From Limnanthes douglasii subsp. nivea (lineage: Eukaryota; Streptophyta; Magnoliopsida; Brassicales; Limnanthaceae): 64,000 nucleotides of DNA. Shown here piece by piece: positions 1-10,743 of the stretch. The notes below the pieces were generated by a model that was given only the letters and a program-made list of their open reading frames with translations, was not told the origin of the DNA and searched no databases. Location of the stretch: positions 75,528,885 through 75,592,884 of the forward strand of contig JAUPFV010000005.1 of the NCBI GenBank assembly GCA_036936605.1, written 5' to 3'. A program made the translations under genes and the position numbers. How positions within the stretch are numbered: the first letter of the stretch is position 1; every line of letters starts with the position of its first letter.

Positions 1-46
1 TGCAAAGGAGAAGATCAAGGAGGTTATAAGATTGACCAAACTTGAT

Positions 47-182
47 TCAGAGTACAGAGCACTCGCCAATCCTTCTGACATAGTAGGTTAGATGGAGGTA
101 TGAGAGGGATTCAGAGTTTAGTGAGTAACGAGCGAATCCAAATCAATTCGGCAGATAGATTGGCGAGTGCTCTGTACTCTGA
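47..182. repeat. 24-bp inverted repeat of the RNase H TESEYRALAN motif
   Basis: Bases 47-70 are the exact reverse complement of 159-182. Both encode the RNase H SEYRALAN motif, one on each strand. A piece of the RNase H coding region has been copied back in inverted orientation next to the break in the element. Confidence 0.95.
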
Positions 183-3100
183 CTCTGTGGACGATCGAGA
201 GACGACATTCTGCTTCTTGGAGGACCAGGAGATCAACGTCTCTCCAAGAAAGACACAGTATGTCCCAGTGTTGCGTCGATCATCAACGGAGGAAGCCAAG
301 TCAGCATCGGAGTAACCATGTAGTTGAAGGTGGAAGCAGGGCTTGATATAGAGCCCCAACCATCGTGACCCAGATAAGTACCGTAGTATTCTCTTGAGAC
401 ATTACCAATGAGTAGTTGTAGGGGCCTGCTGGTATTGACTGAGTCGATTAACAGCATAGGCAATGTCGGGTCTAGTGTGTGTTAGATACTGCAAGGCGCC
501 TAACACACTCCGATATTGTGTATGTGAAGGAAGTGGAGAACCAGAAGTTGCTGATAGAGCAGTGCCAGGCGCAAGAGGAGTAGGGCAAGGCTTGGAGAGA
601 GCAGTGCCAGGCGCAAGAAGAGTAGGGCAAGGCTTGGAGAGAGCAGCACCCTGATTGGCAAGTAAGTTTTCGACATAATTATGCTGAGTAAGATATATAC
701 CTGAAGCATCACGATGAACCTCTATTCCTAGGAATAGAGATAGTGATCCCATATCTTTGAGAGAGAACTTTGCATTTAGGTTGTGAGTGAACTGAGTGGG
801 ACATGCTGCATCATTGCATGTGACCAGAATGTCATCCACATAAACTAGGATGAGTAGGATGGTAGTTGTATTGACCAAATAGAAGAGAGAACAGTCAACT
901 CTCGAATTCTTGAACCCCCAAACAATAAGAGTATCTCGTAGCTTAGAAAACCAGGCCCTAGGTGCTTGCTTGAGACCATAGAGAGCCTTGTTTAACTTGC
1001 ACACATAGGTAGGTTGATTGACATCTTCAACACCCTGAGGCTGTTGCATATAAACAGTCTCTTGTAGCTCTCCATTTAGAAATGCATTGTTGATATCAAG
1101 CTGCCTGACTGGCCAATTCTTTGAAACAGCAATAGTGAGTATAAGCCTGACTGTAGAAGCCTTCACAGCAGGGCTGAAAGTGTCATAGAAGTCAATACTA
1201 GGAGTTTGGTGGAAGCCTTTGGATACTATCCTGGCTTTATAACGTTGAACAGACCCATCCATAGCATACTTAACCTTGTAGACCCATTTGCAGCCAACCA
1301 CAGTAGAGTAGGGTGGTAAAGGAACTAGGGACCAAGTATTATTAGCCATTAGAGCATTGTATTCAGCATTCATAGCAGCCACCTAGTTAGGATTCCCTGC
1401 AGCTTTAGAAAAAATAGATGGTGTAAACATGTCCTTGTTAGAAGTATTATAAGTTCCAATGTAGGGTAATTTGGTTTTATGAATACCACTTTTGTGTCTT
1501 GTCTGCATGATATGTGTGTTTGTAGGCTGTAAAGAAGGGCTAAAATGATTTGGACTGGGTAAGGGTAAGTCAATGATGAGTGTTGGTGTGGGACTAGTGT
1601 GAGGCTCAGTGTGTTGATAGGGATTAGTGGTAGTTTATAAGTCAGAGAGTGGATGTGGGGCAGTGTCTGGATAAGGTTTAGATAGTGGGTTAGGTAGAGA
1701 GTGTGAGAGAGTGGTCTGATGTTCTGCCTGTGAGACAGGCTGAGAGGTATGTGGCTCAGTGGAGATATTAGATGTGAGATTAGTACAAGTGGACACTCTT
1801 TCAGAAACCATAGGACTAGACATAGAAGGTAACCAAAGACTGACATACTGATAAGGAGACTGGCTGCTTTGGGGTTGTTGAAGGAACCCTGAAGTAAAAG
1901 GAAAGTCAGTCTTATTGAACACCACATTCCTGGACAAATAGACTCTCCCTGTAGGACTTAAACACTTGTACCCTTTGTAATTGTGACTGTAGCCTAGAAA
2001 GACACACTTGAAGGAGTGAAACTCAAATTTGTGAGTTTGATAAGGTCTGAGACAAGGGAAACATGCACACCCAAAAGTTTTGATGACTAGGTAGTTGGGT
2101 TTTTTGTGAAATAGGGCTTCAAATGGTGAGATATTGTTAAGAATAGGGGTGGGTAACCTGTTAATAAGATATATACTTGTTTCAAAAGCTTCAACCCAGT
2201 ATTTATAAGGTAGTTTAGACTGAGCAAGTAGGGTCAGTCCAGTCTCCACAAGATGCTTGTGCTTACGCTCAGCTCTTCCATTTTGAGTTGATGTGTAAGG
2301 GCAGGAGGACCTGCGTAGTAGGATGCCATGTTCTGTAGCCAAGGTAGCTAAAGGTCTAAACTCTCCCCCCCCCCAATCACTTTGAATTGTTTTGATCTTT
2401 CTCTCAAACTGATTTTCAACAAAAACTTTAAAAGTTTTAAACACTTCAATGACTTGCCCTTTAGTTTTAATAGGATAGACCCAAGAGTATCTAAAGAAAT
2501 TATCAAGGAAAAGAACATAAAACCTAAACCCTTCAGTAGATAGGACAGGGGAAGGACCCCAAACATCAGTATGAATAAGGTCTAACATATTGCTAGCATG
2601 AGAAGTAGATGTAGGGTAAGAAAGAGTGTGAGACTTGCCTAGCTGACAAGCCTCACAGAAACTTTTCTCATTACTTGAAAGAGTTTGAAGATTACAGGAC
2701 TTAAGAACACTAAGTAAAACAGACTGAGATGGATGGCCAAGCTTCATATGCCATCCATCATTAGAGACCTTAGAAGAACACAGCCTAGGAGAACATAAAG
2801 GAGTTTTAGACACACAGACTTGAGTATTGAAACTGACTGGATTGGTAGGTAGAGTATCCATCTTGTACAATCCATCTTCACATCTCCCTTTGAGCAATAC
2901 TGTCCCTCTTACCCTGTCCTTCACAAGGCAAAAAGTTTTGTGAAATTCAACAAAAACATGATTATAGCTGGTGAGTTGGGAGATAAACATAAGATTTTTG
3001 TTGATTTTGGGAACATGAAGTATAGATTTGAGAATGATAGGTTGTTTATGTAGTGATAAAAGAGAAGTTTCACCTATGTGAGAGATTGGAAGTCTCTCAC

Positions 3101-4268
3101 CACTACCAACTTGGACATGTTTAGTACCTGTGTAGTCATGTTTCTGAGTTAGCTGGTTGGTACTACCTGTGACATGGTGGCTGGCCCCACTGTCAGCATA
3201 CCATACTCCATCTGATGTTGTATCTTGTGCTGCAAGCAAAGCACTGTGATCACCTTCTGATTTAGGGTGTTCTGAAGAGGTTGACCTCATAACTGAAGGG
3301 TCATCTCTATAGTAACAAACAACAGGAGAATGACCATATCTGCTACAGATTTCGCAGGTTGGTTTGTTTTGAGCAAACCTTCCACCCCTGCCTCTGTCAG
3401 AGCTGCGTCGACCTCTGTAGTTAGAGTTAAACCTGCCTCTATAGTTTCTATTGAAGTTCCTGTTCTGTCCATAGTAGTCCCTTGCATTGACATTGTTGAT
3501 TTGTTGCTTTGTGTCATTTCTTTGAGCATAGTTAACACTTGTCAAACTAACTGTGGACATTGTATTTCGCAGATCATTGAGTTGTTCTAACCTGCTTTCA
3601 AAGGTTAGAAGACTTGTTTGCAGGTCAAGCCAAGAGAGACTGTCTTTGTCAGCCAGGCTTACTACTATTGGTGTGTAGTCACCATCAAGACCTGCAAAGA
3701 CCTGAGTAATCAGATCATCCATGGAGGTAAGACACCCTGCTAGAATTAAATTGTCAAATATCATTTTCATTTTGTTCAAATAGTCAGACATAATAGTAGT
3801 TCCTTTGCGAGTTTTCTGAAACTCTGCTTTGAAATAAGTAATTCTGGCTCTTGTCTGAGAACCAGACAGCTTTCCTGCTGCTTCCCAAAGACCTTTAGAG
3901 GTCTCTTCTTCCATTCACTGAGCTGCTATCTCAGGGCTCATAGTGGAATACAGCCAACCAAGCAGCAGTTGGTCCTTTGAGATCCATTCTTCATAGTCTG
4001 GATTCTCAGAAATGTTGCCTTCATTATCAGTAGAGAGTTTAGGAGGACAGATCTTCTCACCTGAGATATAGCCACCTAACTTGTTACCTTTGATCATGGG
4101 TAACACAACTGTTCTCCAAAGAAGATAGTTGCTTCTATCAAGTCTAATGTTATTTGCATTGTTGATTGAATGCAGCTGAAGACTCCTTGGAGCAGCAAAG
4201 GAGTTGTTGTGAAGAATGGAGCCTATAGAGTCTGAGGACAGTGATGGAGACTCATCGGAGTTGGCCAT
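111..4268 (-). pseudogene. copia gag-pol polyprotein with in-frame stops
   Basis: One frame runs from the ATG at 4268 to about 111. Stops interrupt it at 3915-3917, 1635-1637, about 1384-1386 and 402-404, and I saw no frameshift. Domains in order: gag with a single zinc knuckle (CEICSRYGHSPVVC, near 3360), aspartic protease (DSGASHH, near 3190), integrase (HMKLGHP near 2740, then the catalytic core), reverse transcriptase (YVDDIL near 840) and RNase H (SSTESEYRAL near 175). Each stop fits a single C-to-T or G-to-A change of an expected Arg, Gln or Trp codon. The stop at 1384-1386 sits where copia proteins usually have a Trp. So little decay suggests recent silencing. The protein would direct reverse transcription and integration of the element. 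Confidence 0.9.
557..640 (-). repeat. in-frame 42-bp tandem duplication in pol
   Basis: Two 42-bp units (557-598 and 599-640) differ at one base, and a few bases of a third unit follow. They sit between the reverse transcriptase and RNase H regions and add 14 residues per unit without shifting the frame. Confidence 0.9.
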
Positions 4269-4280
4269 TCAGATCAGAAT

Positions 4281-4294
4281 GGCTCTGATACCAA
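4281..4294 (-). other. primer binding site (initiator Met tRNA type)
   Basis: Read on the minus strand this is TTGGTATCAGAGCC, complementary to the 3' end of plant initiator tRNA-Met, the usual copia primer. It lies just upstream of the gag ATG at 4268 and marks the inner edge of the 5' LTR. Confidence 0.9.
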
Positions 4295-4428
4295 GTTAAA
4301 TTTAGAGAGTGAGTAATAGAGTAGATTTTGTAAATATTTTTCACTACTTTCATTCATTGTAAACCTTAGTATTTAAGTATAGATTTTGAGATGTAACAAA
4401 CTTTCAGAATATTCTTTTGTTTGTTACA
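4295..4428 (-). repeat. possible 5' LTR of the copia element
   Basis: The stretch abuts the primer binding site. On the minus strand it starts TGTAACA and ends TTTAAC, with a TATA-like ACTTAAATAC inside. No 3' LTR is available for comparison, so the outer edge is a guess and the LTR could be longer. Confidence 0.35.
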
Positions 4429-5801
4429 ATTCTGTTCATAATTGAAACTTGGTGTTTGGATACAAGGGTAGGATGAGAGTAGGTGTTTGGTAATAGGGAT
4501 AACACATGGGTCTTCTAGGTTGAGTCTTGTTGGGCTTTAGAACCACCTTTAGAGTCCAACAGATCAGGGTCATGGGTCTGAATCTTTGACCCGATACACA
4601 AGCCCAAGGTCTTAACCCTAGGACAGAACTTGTGTTCAGTATCGTACGTTGCTGCCTCTTCTTCTTCAAGGCAGTCATCGTCGACGGTGGCTTTCACCGA
4701 TGATAAACACTTGACACTTATTGATTGGAAACCAAAATAAAAGTCTTACTTGATATTGAGAATTTTGAGCATAGCTATGGTTTCCTTCTCCGCCAATCAT
4801 AGGGTATGCTTGGCACGATGTTTTGGACTCCTCTCCCATGTCTCTCAATCCGCAAGTATAAAGCTAAAAAGTGGAGGTTTGATTACGAAGAAGGACCTGA
4901 AAGGAATTAACCAGAATATTGGTAATTCTAAGGTTGAAGATGAAGGTGACGGCTATGAGCGAGAAAGAAGACTTTAGTCTACAAACTTAATCTAAGGCTC
5001 TTAAGTATTTCTGTTCTAAGAAAGCCTTGGGCTTCTCTAATATAACGCGGGTCATAAAGACCAGTTGGCTAACGATTCTATTCATATTTATATCAAGTCC
5101 AAAATTAATTGTATATAAAAATAAATTGTTACACCAACCTGACACCAAATAGAGTTGTTACATAGAAAATAAATTCTGATTTTCCGATTACATGGTATGG
5201 TACATTTTTTATATAAAAAAAATTATTTTGTTGCCTCGATAGTTATTATTGTTGTTTTTTTTTACCTTTTTGTCAGCAGAAGCGATCATGAATAAAAAAA
5301 TCAACAAAAATAATTATCTTGATGCAAATGTAACTAAGGCAAATGAAGAGGGTCATGAGCTGTAATTCTCCTATAAAATCTATGCATTTGTAATTCCGTC
5401 TTTAGACTGAAAAAAAGTACACACACATTACTTTTCTTCTTTTTTGCGGTACTTTCTCACCGGGAGAATGATTCTGAATGATTTAATATAGGGTATGCTT
5501 AAATTAGGGCCCAAAAAATGTTAAGCATTCCCAAATTTTAGAGAATCTTTTTAATTCAATAGTCAAAGACGGTTTTACCCTTTGACCAAGAATCTTTATT
5601 TTTGTCTTGTAGTGAAATGTTGGTATGGTTAGCCAAATGTGGAAGAACACAAAATTACTCCTCCAAACAACCCTCTTATACTCTAGTCTTAAGAAAAATT
5701 TCAAAAACTCCTAAAATTTCAAAAACTTCAAAAACTCACAAATAAACACTTCAACCTCCAAAAATCATTACTTTTTTTTATAAATTCAGAATAATCGAAG
5801 G
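4429..5801. other. no recognisable gene
   Basis: No family is recognisable here. A 75-codon frame on the plus strand (4750-4977) and a 60-codon frame on the minus strand (4697-4515) are open but match nothing I know. The last 130 bases are A/C-rich and leader-like, with a TATA-like CTTATACT near 5671, and could be the promoter and leader of the MULE gene that starts at 5802. Confidence 0.5.
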
Positions 5802-5852
5802 ATGGACTCTGAATGTGAGAAGCTTGCTGAGGAGCATGGGACTCCAAATATG

Positions 5853-6478
5853 GTAGTTGTTCTAACAACTTTTATAGAAAAGTTTCCATTTTGGTAGACC
5901 TTCTACATTTAGAAAGGAGGAACCCGAACTGCCCCGCCGGTTTCAACCCTCCACACCGGCGGGGAGTAAGAACATTCATATTAAAACGATGAAGGTTCCC
6001 CGCCGGGGCACGCCTTGTCCAACCGGCGGGGTCGTCGAGTCCCACCCGCCGGGTGGGACACCCTTACCCGGCGGGGTTGTTACCCTGTATCCGGCGGGGC
6101 GAACTCCCCTGTTTTGTCCAGAATGCAAGTTTTAATTTGTGTTTAGTCCCCGCCGGGGTATAGTATATGAACCGCCGGGGTGGGTATGTAAAACCGCCGG
6201 GGTGGGTATATGAACCCGCCAGGGTGGGTATGTAAAACCGCCGGGGTGGGTATATGAACCCGATGGAGTTTGAATTAGGCCCTGACCCCCGGCGGTTGAC
6301 AATATCCCCGCCGGTTTGGGAATTTTCAACCGCCGGTTGACAATGTCCCCGCCGGTTGGAACCATATAGAACCGGCAGGGAACGAACCTTCATTGTGTGA
6401 ATTTTCTAACCGTTGGGTTGGGGTTTTGGCTTATTTTATCCATGGTCGTATTTGATGCTTCTTTTTTAACATGCATAG
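5853..6478 (+). other. predicted intron of the MULE transposase
   Basis: The donor ATG|GTAGTT and the pyrimidine-rich acceptor TTCTTTTTTAACATGCATAG join two phase-0 codons. Most of the interior is GC-rich repeats, unlike the coding exons. The prediction rests on splice signals and frame only. Confidence 0.5.
5927..6385. repeat. CCGCCGG-rich repeat cluster
   Basis: About twenty copies of CCGCCGG or CCGGCGG cores are scattered over 460 bp. Within 6170-6262 they form four tandem units of about 23 bp containing GCCGGGGTGGGTAT. The base composition is strikingly GC-rich against the AT-rich surroundings, and the array is rich in CpG and CHG sites. Confidence 0.85.
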
Positions 6479-8378
6479 GGTGAAGAGTTAAAGAGCGGAG
6501 ATGGAGGGTTAAAGGATGAGTCAAATGATTATTTGACTAGTTCATGCATGGCGAAGGCGGAGGAGGAGGAAATACCGGTGCCTTGCTCCATCGATTATAG
6601 CGAGTTGTTCAACATCAAATCCCAGTACTACTCCCGGGCAAACCTTATTGAATGGGTTAAGGAAACCGCATCAGATAACGGGTTTGTGATTATTTTACGT
6701 CGATGCGATAGACACGATCGTAAAACTCCGAGAGTAGAGTTTGTGTGCGAAAGATCTGGAGTTTACACAAAACTGGTAGACCCCAAGGATCTAAAGAGGA
6801 AGTCTACCGGAACGAAAAAATGCGGATGCCCGTTCGCCCTTTAAGGAAAGAAGATGGGTGATGATTTGGGGAGAATAGAGGTTGTGTGCGGCGTTCACAA
6901 TCACAATACTACATCATACAAAGAAGGTCATTCCTACGTGGGACGCTTTCAAAAAACAGAGATGGATTTCGTGGTTAGTTTGACGAAAATGGGATCCCGT
7001 CCTCGTGATATTCTTGGTGGAGTGAAGAAATTGAACCCTAAGAATTCTTCTACAATGCGCACCGTGTACAACGCAATACTAAAACACCGGAAGCTCGAGA
7101 AAGGCGGTCGGTCGCTATTCCAATACTTGTTGGGTGAACTAAAGCGACTAAACTACTACGAATTCCATAGAAAGTCCGAAGACGGAAGCGATATCATAGG
7201 CGAGCTTTTTTTTGCGCACCCGGTTAGTTTAGATTTGTTACGGACATTTCCGAACGTCATTTTAATGGATAACACGTACAAGGTGATCAAATACGGGATG
7301 CCGTTGTACGAGGTCGTGGGTGCGACTTGTATGGGGAAAACATTCTACATTGGATTTTCTTTTATGTCGAGTGAAAAAATCGAGTCCTACAAGTGGGTGT
7401 TAGGATGCTTACATTCGTTGATGGTAACTCACTCCATCGAATTACCATCCATTGTTTTGACGGATAAAGACTTGGCGCTTGTGAAAGCGGTGGAGGAAGT
7501 GTTCCCCAATGCAACGCACATGCTGTGTCGATGGCACATCAACATGAACGTCCTAGCAAAAACAAAAAAGATCATAAAGGAGAAGATAGTGTCCAATGCC
7601 TTTTTGAAAGTGTGGAACGGAATGATGTTGGCGGAAACGGAGTTAGCGTACGAGCACTACCGGTCGGAATTGCACTGCGACTTCAAAGAGTATCCGGAAG
7701 CGATTGAGTATACCGAAAGTTGGGTAGGGCCGTACGGTGACAAGTTTGTCACGTGGAGAACTAACAAGTGGATGCATTTTGGTAACCAAACCACAAACCG
7801 CGTGGAGAGCGCTCATTCGAGCCTCAAGCGTTTCATCGGTACGAGCAAAGGTAACTTTGAATCTTTTTGGTTGAAGTTGCATACTTTGATCGAATTGCAA
7901 CACGGGGACATCAAGGCTTCCTTTGAAAAGAGCCGGTTGTTGGCCGTACATAAATTCACAAACATTGTGTACGGTCAACTAAAAAACAACATCTCCCACC
8001 ATGCAATGGAAATTTTGGCCGACGAAGTCGAATGTGCTTGGAACATGACAATCGCACCGGATATGCCTTGCGGTTGTGCCATACGAACTACGCACGGCAT
8101 GCCTTGCGCCCACGAAATCTATGAGTTTGTTGCGAAAGGGATAGAGGTACCGCTTGAGTTGTTTCATGAACATTGGAAGAGGTTAGACATCCTAGTTCGT
8201 ACCAACCTCTCGAAGAATGAGTAACTTAAAGCCAAGCTTGACAAAATAGTATGCGATGTCATGGCGTCCAATGAAGAAGCACGGATAGAGCACGTTTATA
8301 AACAATGGTTTGCCGTCGTCCATCCCGAAACAACTAACATTTTGGAGCCATTGGTTAAGCAAAAAGCGCGCGGTCGTC

Positions 8379-9022
8379 CATTCTGAGTGTCCTACTCGGA
8401 TTCATATGCTTTTTTTTAAACCGAGCAGCATCTGATTCCGAGTGGCCCTCTCGGAATCAGTTGCTGCTCGGTTTAAAAAAACATGTGATTCCGAGTAGGG
8501 CACTCGGAATCACATGCTCAGTGGGCAAAAAAAAATTCAGAACATTGTGTGTGATTGATATTGTAGATGGATGGTAGAAAAAAGAAGAACCTTTTAGGTG
8601 GTTATAAAACAGGGATTAGAAGTCTGTACTACGTCTCCGTAAGTGCACCTTTGGTTGAACTATTGAATACGGTAAATGCTAAAAGATCGTTAACACTTGG
8701 TAGCAAACACGTTTAGGTGTAGACATGTATACAAATAAATTATGTTGCCTACTTTTTTCGTATCTTATTTATCACAGAATTGAAGACGGCAATAGGTTGA
8801 TTATATTTAATAGCGAGCACCATGCTTTTCTTACACTGGTGTTTTACACTTGATTCCGAGAGGGCCACTCGGAATCAAGTGCAATGTCCCAGTAAACAAA
8901 TTATCACATAATATAACGAGACAGAGGGTTTGCAACTGATTCCGAGTGGCCCTCTCGAAATCAGATCCACATTTTTAAAAACAAATTACACCTGATTCCT
9001 AATTTTCGACTCGGAAATAGTT
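8379..9022. repeat. family of dispersed TGATTCCGAG palindromes
   Basis: Six related palindromes share arms TGATTCCGAG/CTCGGAATCA. They lie at about 8379-8405 (degenerate, overlapping the MULE stop codon), 8432-8460, 8482-8516 (perfect 15-bp arms), 8847-8881, 8936-8964 and 8990-9020 (degenerate). The second is nested in a larger inverted repeat (8411-8481) with arms containing AAACCGAGCAGCA. The rest of 8387-9022 has no gene. Confidence 0.9.
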
Positions 9023-9786
9023 GTTTTTTTTTTCAGAACTGTAAAAACGGGTTTAGCTGAAAAAAATAAGTTTCGAAATAGGTATTTTCAAGCTACGAAG
9101 TTGTAAAACGTAAAAACAAGTTTAAATTACATTGTTTGTCGATTGAGTGTTGTTCTCCGGCTTTGTTTGGGTTTCTTCATTTTCCATGATTAATCTTCAA
9201 TAAAATTGAAGTTCTTTGTTTTAGGGTTAATTTTAGAGGTAGAATCATATATCTTGGATTAAAGTTAGGTTAATGTTGTGTTTTTTCATATAAGACTTTT
9301 AATTAGATAAATGACATCTAATGATAAATTTGAAATAAAAATAAAGGTAATTTGGTAAAAGCAAGTCACTACTGTTTTTGAAAGTTTGAAAGATGGAGGA
9401 AATAAAAAATAACATGGAGGAAATAGCTTTGGCCTTATTGAAATTCGACTGATTTAACACATACAAATTAATTTTAAATAATATTATAAAATACTTGATA
9501 ATCGGTGTTTTAAATGAATATTCTGTTGGGTAATCTGCTCTATAACTTGCGAATCTGAACCGTTATACCTACAATCCGTCATACGTGCATAAACAGTAAC
9601 CCGACAAACTTAAAATCCGACAGAAATTTTTAACTGATTCTGACGGGTCTTGAGTTTAACGGTTTGTCGCCTCCAAATACTAATAAGTGGGTTATCATAC
9701 TTTATTATTAGGGTCATATTGACAGGTGTCAGTAGTTATCTCTAAATCTCTAACGGGAGATTAAGATGTCATACTATTATTATGAT
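9023..9786. other. flank of the first hAT; contains a hAT-end-like fragment
   Basis: No gene is seen. Bases 9437-9530 resemble 21293-21390, near the right end of the second hAT, so this may be the end of a third related copy. Bases 9714-9778 resemble the target site of the second hAT and hold ATCTCTAA twice in tandem (about 9737-9752). The 8 bp 9779-9786 (ATTATGAT) are the left target duplication of the first hAT. Confidence 0.5.
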
Positions 9787-9799
9787 TATGGATGGCAAA

Positions 9800-9990
9800 C
9801 AGTTTGAACCGCGAACTATCGGAACCGTTTAACAGAGAACCGCGGTTTGCGGTCCTGGCAGTTTGCGAGCGGTTTACTTCTTATGCGGTCCTGGAGGTTT
9901 GCGGTCCTGGCGGTTCAAAGTTCTTGCGGTTTGCAGTCCTAATGGGCCAGTTTCGCAATTAAACCACCATACAAATCACCAGAAAAACCA
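9800..9990. repeat. left subterminal GCGGTCCTGG repeats of hAT 1
   Basis: Repeated motifs of the type TTTGCGGTCCTGG follow the left terminal repeat several times. Arrays like this are usually transposase binding sites in hAT elements. The same motif recurs at the right end in the same orientation on the plus strand. Confidence 0.8.
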
Positions 9991-10743
9991 TTTAGGAACC
10001 GTTTATCAAAATATTTTATAATGTTATTTAAAATTAATTTGTAAATGTTAATTGAATCTAATTTCAATAATTGAGATATCTACCCTATAAACGAGTTAAT
10101 GTAATTTGATTTTGATATGTTTGATTATATTTATGCATTTAAAATATTTTATTTAATATTAGGTAGATATTAAATAAAATATATACATCTAATTGTATTT
10201 TGATTACAAATTTCAATATTTGTAAAAATATTTTTTAATTATAAAAATAAAAATTTGATTGTCTTAAACAAGATATATTAAACAATATAATTGTAAAATG
10301 ATTTGTATATTGTTTGAACATACTATATATTTAAGATGTTATATTTAATATTAGGTACATATTAAATAATATATACCTATTAGACATATAATTATATTCT
10401 GGTTTTAAATTATTAGGTGATTCTTTAGATTCTTTCAAGCTTGAAGTGTTTATGGTTAGATGAATTATATAGTTTATTGTATTTTCGAACTATTCAATAT
10501 TAGAAGTTTAAATTTAAATTTTTTAGAATTGTATAATTATATGCATAAACTTAAATTACTTGTAAATAACAAAATAAAAATTGAAATTGAAATTGAAAGT
10601 GATTTAAATAACATTTAATAAAAAATATAGGCAAAACAAATAATTCATTAAAAATAAAAACCAAACAAGTAACATAGTTGTTCAATCAAATAAAAAAGAA
10701 AAACATTACAACGATAATGCTTAAGACAATCAAATGCAAAAAA
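9991..10743. other. AT-rich non-coding part of hAT 1
   Basis: This lies downstream of the accessory gene. Bases 10000-10480, reverse-complemented, resemble 21040-21350 of hAT 2. That agrees with the two elements sharing one plan in opposite orientation. No gene is seen. Confidence 0.6.

Larger units (their letters stand above)
1..4428 (-). mobile_element. Ty1/copia LTR retrotransposon, 3' end rearranged
   Basis: This is a copia element read right to left: a possible short 5' LTR (about 4428-4295), a primer binding site (4294-4281), then gag, protease, integrase, reverse transcriptase and RNase H down to about 111. The domain order, with integrase before reverse transcriptase, defines the superfamily. 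RNase H breaks off near base 110. No polypurine tract or 3' LTR follows; an inverted scrap of the same RNase H lies at 47-70 instead. The 3' end is therefore rearranged or lies outside the window. Confidence 0.9.
5802..8386 (+). pseudogene. MULE (Mutator-like) transposase with two nonsense codons
   Basis: Predicted exon 1 is 5802-5852 (17 codons, ending ATG|GTAGTT). Exon 2 runs 6479-8386 after an acceptor TGCATAG, and the frame is kept across the junction. Exon 2 encodes a FAR1/WRKY-GCM1-like zinc-binding domain (Cys near 6745 and 6823, then HNH near 6895-6904). A MULE transposase core follows, with MDNTYK near 7265 and LTDKD near 7457 as the first acidic residues, then a SWIM finger (CGC near 8068, CAH near 8107). 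It ends with a GRP tail (RGRPF). TAA codons at 6842-6844 and 8222-8224 break an otherwise continuous frame of about 650 codons, close to family length. The protein would bind the element ends and cut and paste them. Terminal inverted repeats were not found. A host FAR1-family gene is less likely because of the stops and the repeat-filled surroundings. Confidence 0.85.

Noticed and set aside
1370..1927. 185-codon minus-strand frame
   Set aside because: It overlaps the copia pol frame in another phase. The pol frame carries the recognisable domain sequence.
4281..4294. tRNA gene fragment (also 34249-34259, 31854-31867 and 62058-62071)
   Set aside because: These short tRNA-Met matches are retrotransposon primer sites. 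No full tRNA cloverleaf was seen anywhere.
4750..4977. 75-codon plus-strand frame as a gene
   Set aside because: No domain, no homologue recognised and no clear promoter; kept only as a remark.
6533..6844. A separate small gene before the MULE core
   Set aside because: It is in the same frame as the following ORF and separated only by one TAA, and the zinc-binding domain spans the stop. It is one broken gene.
7643..7978. 111-codon frame opposite the MULE transposase
   Set aside because: Antisense shadow of the transposase with no independent signal.
6854..8224. A domesticated host FAR1-family transcription factor
   Set aside because: Two in-frame stops, adjacent repeats and the absence of other host genes favour a transposon copy. 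Not fully excluded.
8411..8516. CRISPR-like or rho-independent-terminator-like hairpins
   Set aside because: The genome is plant. The palindromes have no regular spacers and there are no cas genes; they are reported as a palindrome family instead.
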